Positions 1 through 10,900 of a stretch of DNA of 64,000 bases are shown here, piece after piece. Under the pieces are notes generated by a model. It saw nothing but the letters and a program-made list of their open reading frames with translations. It searched no databases and was not told the origin of the DNA. Both the position numbers and the translations under genes were made by a program. How positions within the stretch are numbered: the stretch's first letter is position 1; each line of letters opens with the position of its first letter. Source of the DNA: Asparagopsis taxiformis (taxonomy: Eukaryota; Rhodophyta; Florideophyceae; Bonnemaisoniales; Bonnemaisoniaceae); contig JALQPE010001913.1 of assembly GCA_030407315.1 (NCBI GenBank), forward strand, positions 31,016 through 95,015. Direction: 5' to 3'.

Positions 1-418
1 TTACGATTCAGTCGAATCCTACGACTTAACGACGTGTTCATCTCAATCCAACCTGTTTGTCGATCTGGAGTTCGAAGAGAGAGTTTACTGAATGTTTTCT
101 GTTTTTCAACAATACACGGCGTAGGGTCAATACGGGTTCTAAGTCGTAGATGCGCTGTCTGCAGCTGGGAATAGGTTCACCCCTTGGCACGATTATGATT
201 CCATGGGGAAGCGTGGTAGAGTAAACGACTTTGTCTCAGTCGCTTTCCAATCCTCAATACAAGATCATTATGATACTCTTTTCTTGTATTGATGCATTGA
301 GATTGATTCCGCTAAAGGTATCTCTGATGATTGGAGAGAGAGGGTATTTATGATTAGTGGGGGATGGAGTTTATTGTCTTCTCAGTTCTCGATAAGGAAT
401 AAATTGTTCAATGGTTAT
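1..418. other. AT-rich stretch without a recognisable gene
   Basis: I see no open reading frame of useful length, RNA gene or repeat here. It lies downstream of the broken RRM gene on the minus strand and may hold its 3' flank. Confidence 0.5.
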
Positions 419-1108
419 CTAGGGAGTAAGTTCATTCACCAGCGAAATGTACATTGGATGCCGATCAAAATGGACACTATGGAAGAGTTTGATGGCCTTT
501 AAGGCGTGCCTGATATCAGTGAGATATAGCTCAGCCTAGCAAGTGGGGTCCCCATTTGGATGTGCGAGAATACTGGTGTTGTGAACGTCACCAATGACAT
601 GAAATAGTTGGAGGAGATCAGCTTCGGTGACTGTGAGTTGCATATTTTGCATGGAAACGTTGATGTAGTTTGTTTGAGACCTTTCGGTAGGTTCCGTGGA
701 TACAGGTTGGAATTCGTCTAGTGCGCGCTTGGTACTATCACGGATTCCGATGGTTTCTGGAGTTAGTGGTGCGGTAGTTTTTTCGGGAGCAGGGTGCGAT
801 CGCTGGAAGATATTCCTGTCCAGTGTTTGCATACAGCGCTGATGGATATTAATTCTTGCTGTATTACTTAGGGCTGGAGCCAAGGGTCTGGAAAAAAGAT
901 CATTTTGAAGCATGTTTTGCTTTGGAGTTGGTGGGGATGAAAAGTGCATTGAGTATCTAATAGGTTGTTCGCTGAGCAGTGGGCTGTGAATGGTTGTGAA
1001 ATAGTGCAAGTGATTCGGTCGAAGAGTTGTGAAGGAATTTAGAAGCCTTGTTGAGATCCCGAAGATAAGGTGAGGGATTGAGTGAAACAATCGGAGAGAA
1101 TTTATCAA
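419..1108 (-). pseudogene. RRM-domain RNA-binding protein, broken by an in-frame stop
   Basis: The minus-strand frame runs from 1108 to a TAG at 536-538. The last residues look like the first half of an RNA recognition motif: a strand (NYINVSM), then TEADLLQLFHVIGDV, where RRM proteins have the helix-1 and strand-2 segment. If the TAG is read through, the same frame continues for 38 codons to a second TAG at 419-421. That part supplies what an RRM needs next: an AELYL segment where RNP1 normally ends, ALKAIKLF for helix 2, and MYISLV for the last strand. The stop therefore falls inside RNP1. The N-terminal half is Ser/Thr/Pro-rich with no domain I know. A second frame (957-1181) also looks protein-like, so an additional frameshift is possible. 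Calling it a pseudogene is inference; readthrough or a sequencing error would also fit. Confidence 0.5.
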
Positions 1109-1181
1109 CTAGATGGTGAAGGATTTCAACAGGGTCTTCAGTGACTGCTGAGATAGTTAAAGGAGGAACTAGTGGACGCAC

Positions 1182-2860
1182 TTCATTTTAGACGATTTAG
1201 ATTTGTAAATTGCTTGCTGAGGCGCGTGATGAGACAGCATTGCTTTGTGTGCGATTGTACGAGATGGATGTGACAGCTTGATGAAGCCTTCGTGATTTTG
1301 ATGTGGACTGTCTCGTAGCAAGGGTGAGCGTGTATGTTTTTGCCAGGAAAAAGACCAGCAATGAAGAATAGACAGATTATATCGTGTTTGTAAAGGGCGT
1401 CACGTCACGTGACTCACGTGTACATTACAGTCCCCGACGGGTTCACGCACGCAGCCAGGCTTTAGAAGCACCTCTGAGTATGTGCGACAGGTATGGAAGC
1501 TGAAGTGGTTGTGAATTATAAATAATCTGTGAAATGTGGACACAGCGTTGAGCATATGCGGGAATAGCGACAGGTGGCATAGTTCGTCTCCAAATGAGGA
1601 GAGCCCTTACGTGAGGAGACTGACGGAAATTTAGCACGTGGATGGCACGCGTTGAATTGCGTAAGGCATGTCCAAATTAACTTTTATGCAAGAAGCGTGT
1701 ACCACCACAAGGAATTTTGCCTTTGCCAACAGTGATTTGCCTGTACTTGACGGCGTCAAGTTGACGAGGCTTACGCTCAGAAAAATGTATGTTTTGGTCC
1801 TTTCTACCGGGACAAACTGTTAGCACAGCATAGATCGAATAACGAATAAGGGATGGAGAGTGCTGCCGTACTCGATGACGGCTTTCGAACTGTTCCACGC
1901 TATATAATTTGCTGAGAGCCTCAATTCATGCGGACTGAATGCAAAGTTTGTACAATAAAGGGGTGTAACCAGAATAAAACTCAATTCTACGCTGATATCA
2001 ACGAATTGCACTTTCTCTTCTGTATTGATACCTACGTTACAGTTCGAGGGAAGCGATTTGTCTAACGTTTACGGACACAGTGCCTCGTCATGAAAATGGC
2101 ACGCAGCCAATCAAATGCCAGTGATTGGCATAGACGTGACTCGCATGACACTCACTTCACAGCGCAATTGCATTCTTTCAATCAATGGATTGAGGAAAAT
2201 TTCCCCACTAAAGGAAGAGTGCCTGGTGATTAATTTAGTTGTGGTGCATACATTTGTATCTCTGTAGGCAGAAGCTGCCAGACATAAAAACCCGCTAATC
2301 ACATATGGCGGCAGATGTGTCGTGTTTTGACGCGTCGGAGGTCAATAGGAAGAAATGGTACAATTTTTATTTTTAGCTCACTCGACTGCTGGTAACAATC
2401 TAGAAGTCTGTGTGCATGGGCGGTGCCAGTCTTGCAGCAATGATACCTGCCTCCAGATAGATGAGTAGTCGTGTAGATCTCACATAATCTTCCATCCAAT
2501 GCAAGATATATCATTCTGCTTTGTACCTCCCCCACCCCTTGCTGTTTTCAACTTTCTACGCCGTCATAATCCAGACCTGAACCAACGTCAGGCAACGTAG
2601 GCGGCGACGACTCAATTTCGACAAAATGAGTGTCAAAGCAGTGAAACCGCTAGACGACATAGCCAGTGTGGCTACATTGGTTACGGTCAGGACATCAACT
2701 TAAGACAGCTTTCACCAGCTGCTGGTGCAACATCGCTGGCTGCAGACTTCGAAAAGATAATAAAAGCGATGAGAAGAACGAAAAGAGAGGTAAAGGATGG
2801 CCAGTCTAACAGTCATTGCTGTATCACGAAATATGTTTGGTACATGGATACCCTCTGGTG
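1182..2860. other. Long intergenic region, no recognisable gene
   Basis: Only short frames of about 60-80 codons occur, without motifs or codon bias that would suggest coding. No tRNA or strong repeat was seen. Confidence 0.5.
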
Positions 2861-3232
2861 TCAGGCGGACTCAGCAAGGTTGAATTTTTTCAGTTCGGTT
2901 TCTATGATGCCTCTAGATGTATGATGGTTCTTGATAGAATATACACCAACACGGAGTTGGATGATTTGGCGGCCCCTGGCATCGTAATTTGGTCCTTCAA
3001 ATTTTCGTAGTGGCCCAGGTTGTGCAGTCCACATGAAACAACTTTTACCGACAACGCCTCGTCGTTTTATGGACGCCTCTGGCAAATTAGGAACGGCATT
3101 GCTGGTTGATGGTTGCGTAACTGCATATTCGAGTTTTAACTGGTGTGGTTGGACATGGATAAAAAAACCTATCCAATAAATTTTGCACTCGCCTGAACTT
3201 TCATCAAGTCCTGGGATACCTCCCTCTTCCAT
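2861..3232 (-). CDS. Hypothetical 123-residue protein (doubtful)
   Basis: An ATG-started frame of 123 codons. I do not recognise it and see no transmembrane segment, signal peptide or catalytic motif. The C-terminal part is rich in charged residues (for example IIETELKKF). It stands alone in gene-poor sequence and may be a chance open frame or a decayed gene fragment. Confidence 0.2.
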   Translation of the reverse strand: MEEGGIPGLDESSGECKIYWIGFFIHVQPHQLKLEYAVTQPSTSNAVPNLPEASIKRRGVVGKSCFMWTAQPGPLRKFEGPNYDARGRQIIQLRVGVYSIKNHHTSRGIIETELKKFNLAESA

Positions 3233-3859
3233 ACACGACAGTGAAGGATTTTGCTACGGAGTAATTCTACGCTGTAATTTGCCGACTGTAAAAAAGATTG
3301 TACCGTGCAGTCACAATCACGAGATAATGAGAGGAAATTCTAGTAGGAGTGGAGCATGTTGGGCAGGGAGAATGGAGGATGTGGAAATACTCAAACCTCC
3401 ACGTCTAAATTGACGCAGTCTGGGCCGAATCCTTATCGGCAAGGGTGAAGCTTAAGTCATTCCAATATATTGACCATGATGCGTGAATTTCCTTCGACGT
3501 GACAATCACCCAAATTCATGACTATTATCCCTCCTGTTGCCAATACCGATAGCGTTGGATGAATGTCTTGTCCCCATGGATCTATGCAGCGTCAATACCA
3601 CCCTAAACCTCCTTGTCGACCAATGACCATTACTAGACAATCGTGGATTACTCGAGTACAGCTGTATTTATCACACATATTTCCTGCAATGACAGCATAT
3701 TCAAAAGACGTGGGACGACAATTAGTCTTCGACAGTAGAGTGTACGTTCGGGAAACTGTTGGAAAATCAAGCATTTAAGCAGCACCATCCGCGAGTTTTC
3801 CACCGTCGAGCACTGACATAGCAACACGCTCTAGGAGCCAGAACCACTTCTGCCCTCCA
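3233..3859. other. Intergenic, no recognisable gene
   Basis: Short frames on both strands only. A 67-codon minus frame ending at 3775 has a protein-like tail (WPDDPSEAAEV, GGQKWFWLLERV) but overlaps the start of the plus-strand ORF at 3860. Which of the two is real cannot be decided from sequence alone. Confidence 0.35.
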
Positions 3860-4474
3860 ATGACACCAATATCTGTCCGGACGAGTTCGGAAACCTCCGC
3901 TGCTTCTGATGGGTCATCCGGCCATTTGTCAACGCTAACTCTACCAGCTTCAACCATCAGAAACCTTCTGAAGAGCAAGATTCATTCCCAACTTGCGCCG
4001 ATTTCACAACGCACTGTGGACGCTCTATACAAGATGACTGGGTTTTCTGGCCTAAAACTCCGACTGGGCTGGCGCGTCCGTTCCGTCGTGCACTCGCGCT
4101 CTCTAGACATTGAAGGCCAACTGTGCTCGACGGAGGCGGCGAGCAACGCGAGGGATAAGCCGTCGTGCGGCAAGATAAGCATGCCTACGTTACAGAGAAT
4201 GATCGCCGGGGCGATCGAGAATGCGTTTATATTTGAGCTCGAAAATATGGCTGATGAAATCAGTAGCGGGTTTTGCGCGCCGGATACTCGGCTGCGGATT
4301 CGTTGGGAGGCGTGTACGGAAGCGAATAAAATTGCTTTGGCGGTTAATGGGGAGATTTCCTCGTCGGTTGGTGCCGGCTCTGTGTCACCGCAACCGCTGA
4401 CGCTAATTTGGCAAAGGATCAGTGCGGCGGTTCGACAAATAGGCGGGGGTGGTGGATCGGCGAACGCGACGTAA
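3860..4474 (+). CDS. Hypothetical protein, 204 residues
   Basis: ATG-started frame. The first half is Ser/Thr-rich and probably disordered. The second half, from about residue 107, looks folded: an amphipathic helix (LQRMIAGAIENAF), then a strand with Arg-Trp (LRIRWEA), then VNGEISSSVGAGS, and a Gly-rich tail. I recognise no family. A similar order of elements (helix, I-x-W, about a dozen residues, then V-x-G-x-I-S and a Gly/Ala turn) occurs in the hypothetical protein at 5818, so the two may be distant duplicates. GC content rises through the frame compared with the AT-rich DNA on both sides. Confidence 0.4.
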   Translation: MTPISVRTSSETSAASDGSSGHLSTLTLPASTIRNLLKSKIHSQLAPISQRTVDALYKMTGFSGLKLRLGWRVRSVVHSRSLDIEGQLCSTEAASNARDKPSCGKISMPTLQRMIAGAIENAFIFELENMADEISSGFCAPDTRLRIRWEACTEANKIALAVNGEISSSVGAGSVSPQPLTLIWQRISAAVRQIGGGGGSANAT

Positions 4475-5817
4475 GCGGTAGTTGGTGTGATGTCGGGGTT
4501 TGGTGGATAGTTTCTGCGGGGACTTGTCTGGATGATGTGTGTTTGTGAAATGTTTATTGGTGTAGAGATTGGTTTGGAGTATGGTCTCGGAAGTGTGTAG
4601 AGGATTAGTAGGTTGAGATTTGTATAATATACTGATGTAACTTTGAATACTATATATTATTGATTGAGAGGGTTTGGTACGGTACGTTGTTTAAAGTGGC
4701 GTGAAATAATCAGCGGTGTTGATAAGGTCCTGTATATCATTAACATACGGTGCGTATTACATAATGAGCCAATCAGCAGTCATGCTAAGAACAAGGCTAA
4801 TATATCGTGATAGGCGAAGGAAAGGTGTGCCGAGGTTAACGCTTTGGTTGACATCGAGTGCAAAGGGTGGATAATGTTGACAATGAGTGTGGACACCGCG
4901 AGGGAGCAAACTAAATTTAGCGTGATAGCCAGCCATTTCAGTGGCGTCAACGAAAATTCAAGAATGTTTATCATGTCTACAAGCTTGTCCTTGCGCAATA
5001 TGTTGACGTGTCTGTACCCAAAGCTACACCTGCATTCCAGCACAGCGTTGACCAATGGAATATCCGTGATGTAACCATTCTTGTCGCGTGGCGAAATTGC
5101 GTACTGTAATTCATTCAAGAGTTGAACGGAATCGGGGGGAGAAAAATTCAACTAAAGCACGTATCCAGTGTAATGTCAGCAGCAAACGTGGTGGCAAGAA
5201 ATATGCAGTCGAGAGGGGTCAAGTCCATGCAACATAGTTGAGGGACTGCATGGTTGTGACAACACGATTGAGCGACGGCGAAAAGCAACTAGAGACTGAA
5301 TGATGTGGCTGGGCCAGGAGTGCTGGTGGAGGCACAACTCCAATTTCTCGTATGACCAATTAGACTCGCTCAAAAGTGGGCAAGGTATGCATCACAATCG
5401 TCACATATGACAAACAGCAGACGTGAAAAACTTCTGTATCTCCCAAAAAAATTGGCAGTGTGGACGTGGACGGCACTTGATCGGAGACGTACAGGTCACA
5501 GGCAACACAAGTAAAAGAAAACATTTGCGAAATTTGCGTAAACTTAGCCCCGTGGGTTGTGTTAATTTTATCAACAACTTTCAAACAAATATAAAATAGT
5601 TAGGTTGGAATCCGACTACTCTTAAGTGCACAACAAAATGTAGTGGACCCCACATTTCATGCGTAAACACGCTTCATAAGCGTACGTTATTCTGCGCCAC
5701 TCGGGGCCAAGGGAACGGAAGTTAAGGCCGCTCCAACCTGTTCGAAGCCCGTCACACTCATCACCCACCGCCGACACTACAACCAGTCGGCCGAGCACTG
5801 GTATCCGAGCAGGCGAA
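4475..5817. other. Intergenic, no recognisable gene
   Basis: It holds several frames of up to 123 codons on the minus strand (4780-5151, 5360-5584, 5622-5885), mostly lacking an ATG near the start and without recognisable domains. No RNA gene was seen. Confidence 0.45.
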
Positions 5818-6156
5818 ATGGAAGGAGTAGTACACTTCGTCGTGACGGAAACGGAGATACGACTCGTACCCGCCGCCGAAGCCATCGTGGAGCAATTGAA
5901 TCAAGAGCTGCCACACGGCGTGCTGGTCATTGAATGGAAGTACTATCAGCCGTCAGACGCGGTGTCAGCGCCAATCGTTGTTGACGGAAAGATCAGTGCG
6001 CGTGCCGGTAGGGGCACGATGAGCACTTCGCGTCGGGCGGGCAGTGCGCCCACGGACGACGGCGGCTCTGCAACGACCGCTGCGCAGCCGCCTGTGCGCT
6101 CGGAGAGCACTTGCTGTATGATGCGACGAGCGGGAAATTCGGCGAAGAGGGAATGA
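5818..6156 (+). CDS. Hypothetical protein, 112 residues
   Basis: ATG-started frame in locally GC-rich sequence. The first 60 residues look structured: VVHFVVTETEIRL, a helix (AAEAIVEQLNQEL), VLVIEWKYY, then VVDGKISARAGRG. The C-terminal half is Ser/Thr/Arg-rich. The frame stays open upstream of the ATG, so a 5' exon is possible. I do not recognise a family. It resembles the C-terminal half of the protein at 3860 in order of elements only. Confidence 0.35.
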   Translation: MEGVVHFVVTETEIRLVPAAEAIVEQLNQELPHGVLVIEWKYYQPSDAVSAPIVVDGKISARAGRGTMSTSRRAGSAPTDDGGSATTAAQPPVRSESTCCMMRRAGNSAKRE

Positions 6157-6660
6157 GATGGTTTTGTACAGATTGGTCGGTGAACATCAATCAGCCAGTT
6201 TTTTCTTGTTGTGTAGCATTAGTCGTTGATCGCAGCAGATCGGCGAGATGAATACTTGTAAAGTGATGCGTGTGTTACCGGAGTTGATTGCGTTTGGGCC
6301 GAGCCGGAGATTGCGCCGTCCTAGGGCGCGTATCGCGGCTCACGGCGCGGGGGCGGCGTGGCAGGAGCGCCGAGCTAACTGGGGGTTGAGATAAGTCGAG
6401 GCGTGAAACAGCGGTTGCGGTCGGGGCGACGTTTCTGGAGGCGACACGACGCTGCTAAATCCTGATCATGGGTGTGGACACCTGAAAAATGTCATCGGCG
6501 GTGAGTCAGTTAAACCCTAGATGAGACGAAAGTTAGGGTTGTGAGGTATATGGCACGTATGAAAAATAGACTGTACGGCGTTTCCTAATTAGTCGGGAAG
6601 AGTATAACGAATAAACAACAACCAAGTGTTCAAGGCCAATTGGGGGACGATTCGGAATCC
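6157..6660. other. Intergenic region upstream of the OTU gene
   Basis: No gene seen. It presumably contains the promoter of the OTU protease gene, but I find no clear TATA box. Confidence 0.4.
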
Positions 6661-7596
6661 ATGACAGCAACGCATCTGTGTGGCCGACCAATCATCTTGC
6701 CGACAAGCGACGAGATATGTCGGCTGCATCATGCGCAGCCGTTATTCTCTCCTAATCGTACAGCATTGCACACTCGCTCCTCCGTATATCGCACGCAACG
6801 AAACAACTTACAACGTGGCAAGCACCGTATCGGGTCCACTGTACTTACACCACCCATCACGCCTAAGAGGCAGGCGTCCCAAAAATACCCCAAAATCCCC
6901 AAATCCCAACGCGCCCCCATCAGTGGAAGCAACATCACATATAACCGATCCATCCGCATCGCATCCAGCGTCCGCAAGCACGTCATGGACCCGTCGACCG
7001 CGCGCAAAGTCTGGCACGACGGACGGCACTACCAAACCTCCGCGGCCTTCCGGCACGCGCAGGCGTCGCATCGCGCGACGTCGTCGCGACGTCTCATCCC
7101 GCTCCAAAAGTGCCGTTTGCGTCTGACCGCGACGCAAGCGGGCGGTAATTGCGGTTTCCAAGCCGCCGCGTGGGCCCTCATCCACTTTGGTATCGGCGGC
7201 AACGCCATGTGCAGCACCCGCGTCCGCGAGCTGCTCGCAGAGCATGTGCGCGCCACACGCGACTTTTATGTGCGCCGTTTGGTGGAGGTCGGTATCGTGC
7301 CGACCGTCCCCGCCGCACGGCAGAGCGTCGATGCCTTCTGCTCCGAGGTCCGTCGACAGGGCATACACGGCCATTGGCTCGGACAGATGTGGGGAGGGCT
7401 GGAGATCGTCGCTCTTGCAAGGGCCCTTGGTGTCTGTGTGGAGCTTTATGCATTCGATGTTGACACGCAGAGAGTTCGGTTGTATCAAAAGGTGGAGGAA
7501 GGGAAGAAAGTGGTGGCGTTGTTGTTTACCGGCGAAGCTGGTGCGGGACACTTTGATCTGTTGTTGCCGGTACGTCGGTTTTGGTGGTGGCGATGA
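6661..7596 (+). CDS. OTU-type cysteine protease (putative deubiquitinase)
   Basis: 311 residues from the first ATG at 6661 (the open frame extends 7 codons further upstream without ATG). The first 150 residues are basic, Ser/Thr/Arg-rich and probably disordered. The OTU fold follows: catalytic loop AGGNCGFQAAAWAL with the candidate nucleophile Cys164; W-x-G spacing and helix in HWLGQMWGGLEIVALARAL (residues 238-256), a typical OTU feature; and the catalytic-His segment GHFDLLLP with His297. Known OTU enzymes cleave ubiquitin or related modifiers from proteins. Unusually, the canonical D-x-N-C motif is G-G-N-C here, so the Asp is missing. The frame ends soon after the His motif; a GTACGT directly after LLLP could be a 5' splice site, so the last residues (RRFWWWR) may be intron read-through. 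The DNA polymerase alpha gene starts about 300 bp downstream. Confidence 0.8.
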   Translation: MTATHLCGRPIILPTSDEICRLHHAQPLFSPNRTALHTRSSVYRTQRNNLQRGKHRIGSTVLTPPITPKRQASQKYPKIPKSQRAPISGSNITYNRSIRIASSVRKHVMDPSTARKVWHDGRHYQTSAAFRHAQASHRATSSRRLIPLQKCRLRLTATQAGGNCGFQAAAWALIHFGIGGNAMCSTRVRELLAEHVRATRDFYVRRLVEVGIVPTVPAARQSVDAFCSEVRRQGIHGHWLGQMWGGLEIVALARALGVCVELYAFDVDTQRVRLYQKVEEGKKVVALLFTGEAGAGHFDLLLPVRRFWWWR

Positions 7597-7902
7597 TTTT
7601 TCCGTTTGTTTCGCTTCGTGGTCACAGCTGGTCCTTCGTGCAAGTCGTATCATACCGGATGTATTTATCAAGTTTGTAATGTTTTTTCGTAATATTGTGC
7701 GCGGTTTTTTTTTAAAAAAATCTGTGCTGGACAACTTGTACTCATTCAGTACTACTTTCTTTCCCGCCAAAACCTCCCAAACTATCCGTTGTTCACAGCG
7801 TACCCCATACATGTATTCAACATTTTGCGCGCGCAGACCCTCCCCTCTGTTCAACCCGCCAACCCAATTCGTCTCCCGCGCACACATCCCATCGCAGCCA
7901 CA

Positions 7903-10900
7903 ATGCGTCGCAGTTCCCGCAACGTAACCTCAGCCAAATCCTCCGCGCTGGCCGAGCTGGCGCGTCTCAAGGCCGCCAACCGTGTGTCGCGCACCGCCGA
8001 ATACGAGGTGCACGAAGAGGCGCCGATATACGATCAAGTCGACGAGCAAACCTACGCCGAAATCGCCGCCCGCAAGCGCAAGGAGGCGCGCGAATTCATC
8101 ACCAACGCCCAGTCCGATGATTCCGCCGACGATCTCGACGAGCAGTTCCTCCTGGAAGACGAGCAATCCGTGCTCAAATCCGCCGTGCGCAAACGACGTA
8201 TCACAGCCGTCAAATCCCGTCCCAAGCCACGCAAGCCCGTCAAGAGACTCTCGGGTGCCTTTTTCAATTCCACACGTGCCCCGCCCGCTTCCGCAAACCC
8301 CGCTCAGACCTCCAGTAAACCCGTCCTCGACTTTGGCAAGCTCGATCAGGACCTTGCCGCGCACCATCTCGCACCCGCCGCGAGACGAAAGAGAAAGGCC
8401 GCCGCCCAACGACGTGTCGGCGATTTGTTGTTCGATACCCCGCTAGATGCGCAGCCGCTGCTGCACGTGCAGGAGGAGGAGCAGGTGGATCAATATGCCG
8501 CTCCTCCACCTTTGAAACAGGACCCCGTTCCAGTCCCGCCTGCGGAGGACTCGATGGACGCTGAGGCGCTTCTGGCCGCCGTGGCTGCTGCTGAAAAGCC
8601 AGTTGCGAATGTGGTCAACAAGCCTGAACCCGTCAAACAACCGCCTGTGGTTCCTCATCCAAAGGTGCAGCCTGTGCCAGTGCCGCCGCCATCAAGTGTG
8701 GAACGTGTTCCGGCAAATGCGCCGCTGCTACGCGACCCGAATGGAGATATTACAATGTTCTGGACTGATGCCCACCAAGTGCGTGTGAATGGTGGTGAGA
8801 ATTTATATCTGTTTGGCAAAGCACCAGTTCAATCGGATTCTGGTGCACCGGCTTATGCAAGCGTTTGCATCCAAGTACAGTGTGTTGAAAGGACCTTGTA
8901 CATCCTTCCTCGTTCTCGGGAAACGGATCCAATGGGACGAGAGACAGGGAAACCTGTTGAGATATTCCCAGATGTCCATGCGGAAATTACACAGCGTCTT
9001 CTCGGTTCAGGAAATAAATCCGGCATTGGTGCTCGGTCTTCCTCCAATCTGCCGACCGCCATCAAGGCGAAAGAAGTTGTCCGCTCATGCCCGTTTGGGG
9101 ATCCCGATGCCCCCCGCGAAGCCACGCAGTATCTCAAGGTGAAGTTCCCATACTCAAATATCAACAGACTGGAACCCGATTCCTATGGAACAACGTTCAA
9201 GCGAGTATTTGGCACAAAGACTTCCGCATCCGAATATCTTTGTCTCAAGAAGAAACTCAAGGGACCAAGTTGGATTCGACTGTCGGGTGCTACCCCGCTT
9301 CAGGCAAAGGTTTCACACGCAAGACACTCGCTCTCCATCCCAAGCCCTGACAGTATATCCATTGCAGTCGACATGGCCAACACAGAACCACCGTCCATGT
9401 CCGCTCTCTGTCTCAATGCAAAAACAGTTCTCAATGCCCGCACCGGAGTCCACGAGCTCGTTATGCTAGCGGGGGTGTTTATTAAAAATGTGCCACTGAG
9501 CGGCCCACTACCAGAGTCTGCTCTCGATGTCGGCGGTCCGGACGGGACCCGTGATTTCGTGCTTGTTCGCACGCCGGACAATCAGTCCATTCCGTTTGGA
9601 TTCTCCGATCGTGCCCGCTCCGTATTTGCAAAAGGCGGTGGTGTAGAGGTCGTGCCAAACGAACCGGCACTTCTCAACAACTTCTTGACCAAGTTGCTCC
9701 GGCTCGATCCTGACGTCATTCTCGGACATGACATTCTCGGATTCGGTCTCGACGTCCTGATCTCCCGCATGAGCATCAGGCGCTCGCGCGAGTGGAGCAG
9801 GCTTGGAAGGCTAGTTCAACGCCGGGATCTCACGCAAGTTGTGAAGAACAACACCAGTACGTCGTGGTTCAAGTCAGAGGCTGTTGCTGGGCGTCTTATC
9901 GTTGACACGTACGCCCACGCGAAGGAATTGTTGATGAGAGAGAAGGATTATTCATTGTCAGCCTTGTCGAATAACGTTCTTGTCGCATCCGGGCAGCAGG
10001 GACGTCCCGATGTCGCCGTCCAGCCAAGCACTGATGTGTCCTTGATTCCCGCCGCGTTTGAAACTACAGACTCTCTCTGCAAGCTCGTGTCGGAATGCAC
10101 GACGGAAGCCCGCACTTGTGGCCGTCTCGCGGCGCATCTGAGTATTCTGCCGCTGAGCCGACAACTTACCTGCATCAGTGGCAATCTTTGGTCGCATACT
10201 CTTCGTGGCGCACGCGCGGAAAGAATTGAATATCTGCTCTGTCATGAATTTAAGCTGATTGGCTCCAAGTCGGCTGGGACCGCTGCTAAAGCTGGCGATA
10301 TCCATGCAAAACTGCTGCTTCCCGACAAACTGACAAAGTCGGACAGGGGCAGAATTCAGCAAGCTGTGGATAGGCAGAAGGCTGTCAAGGACGATGTGCA
10401 GCCCGCTGCACCTGACACTGGAACTGGGTATGGTGGCGGGTTTGGAGGTCCTGAAACTGAAGCTGGAAAGAATACTGGCTACAAGCCTAAGGGCGGCGCG
10501 CAAGGCGGTAAAGGAAAGAGCTCCCGTCGAAAGCCGCAATATTCCGGAGGTCTCGTGCTGGAACCGAAGAAGGGATTTTACGACCGCTATGTTTTACAAT
10601 TGGATTTCAACTCTTTGTATCCATCGATTATTCAGGAGTTCAATATTTGTTTTACCACTCTCGACCTCGGTGTGAAGGGGCAAGTCGAAGGTGAAGATAA
10701 CCAAAATGCTGGCGTCGATATCAGCTCCTATGACGATGGAGATGGGGTGCCATCAAAGGCTGCCGCAGACATGCTACCGCTACCAAGTAGCGGTGCTTTG
10801 GAAGGTGTATTGCCTCGAGTACTCCGTAGACTTGTTGAACAACGTCGTCAAGTGAAGGCTCTTCTCAAGGAAGAGCGCAAACGCGCGGGAACCGAAACTG

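Noticed and set aside
6808..7887. 359-codon minus-strand frame opposite the OTU gene
   Set aside because: The plus-strand OTU motifs are convincing; the antisense frame shows no motif and owes its length to GC-rich codons.
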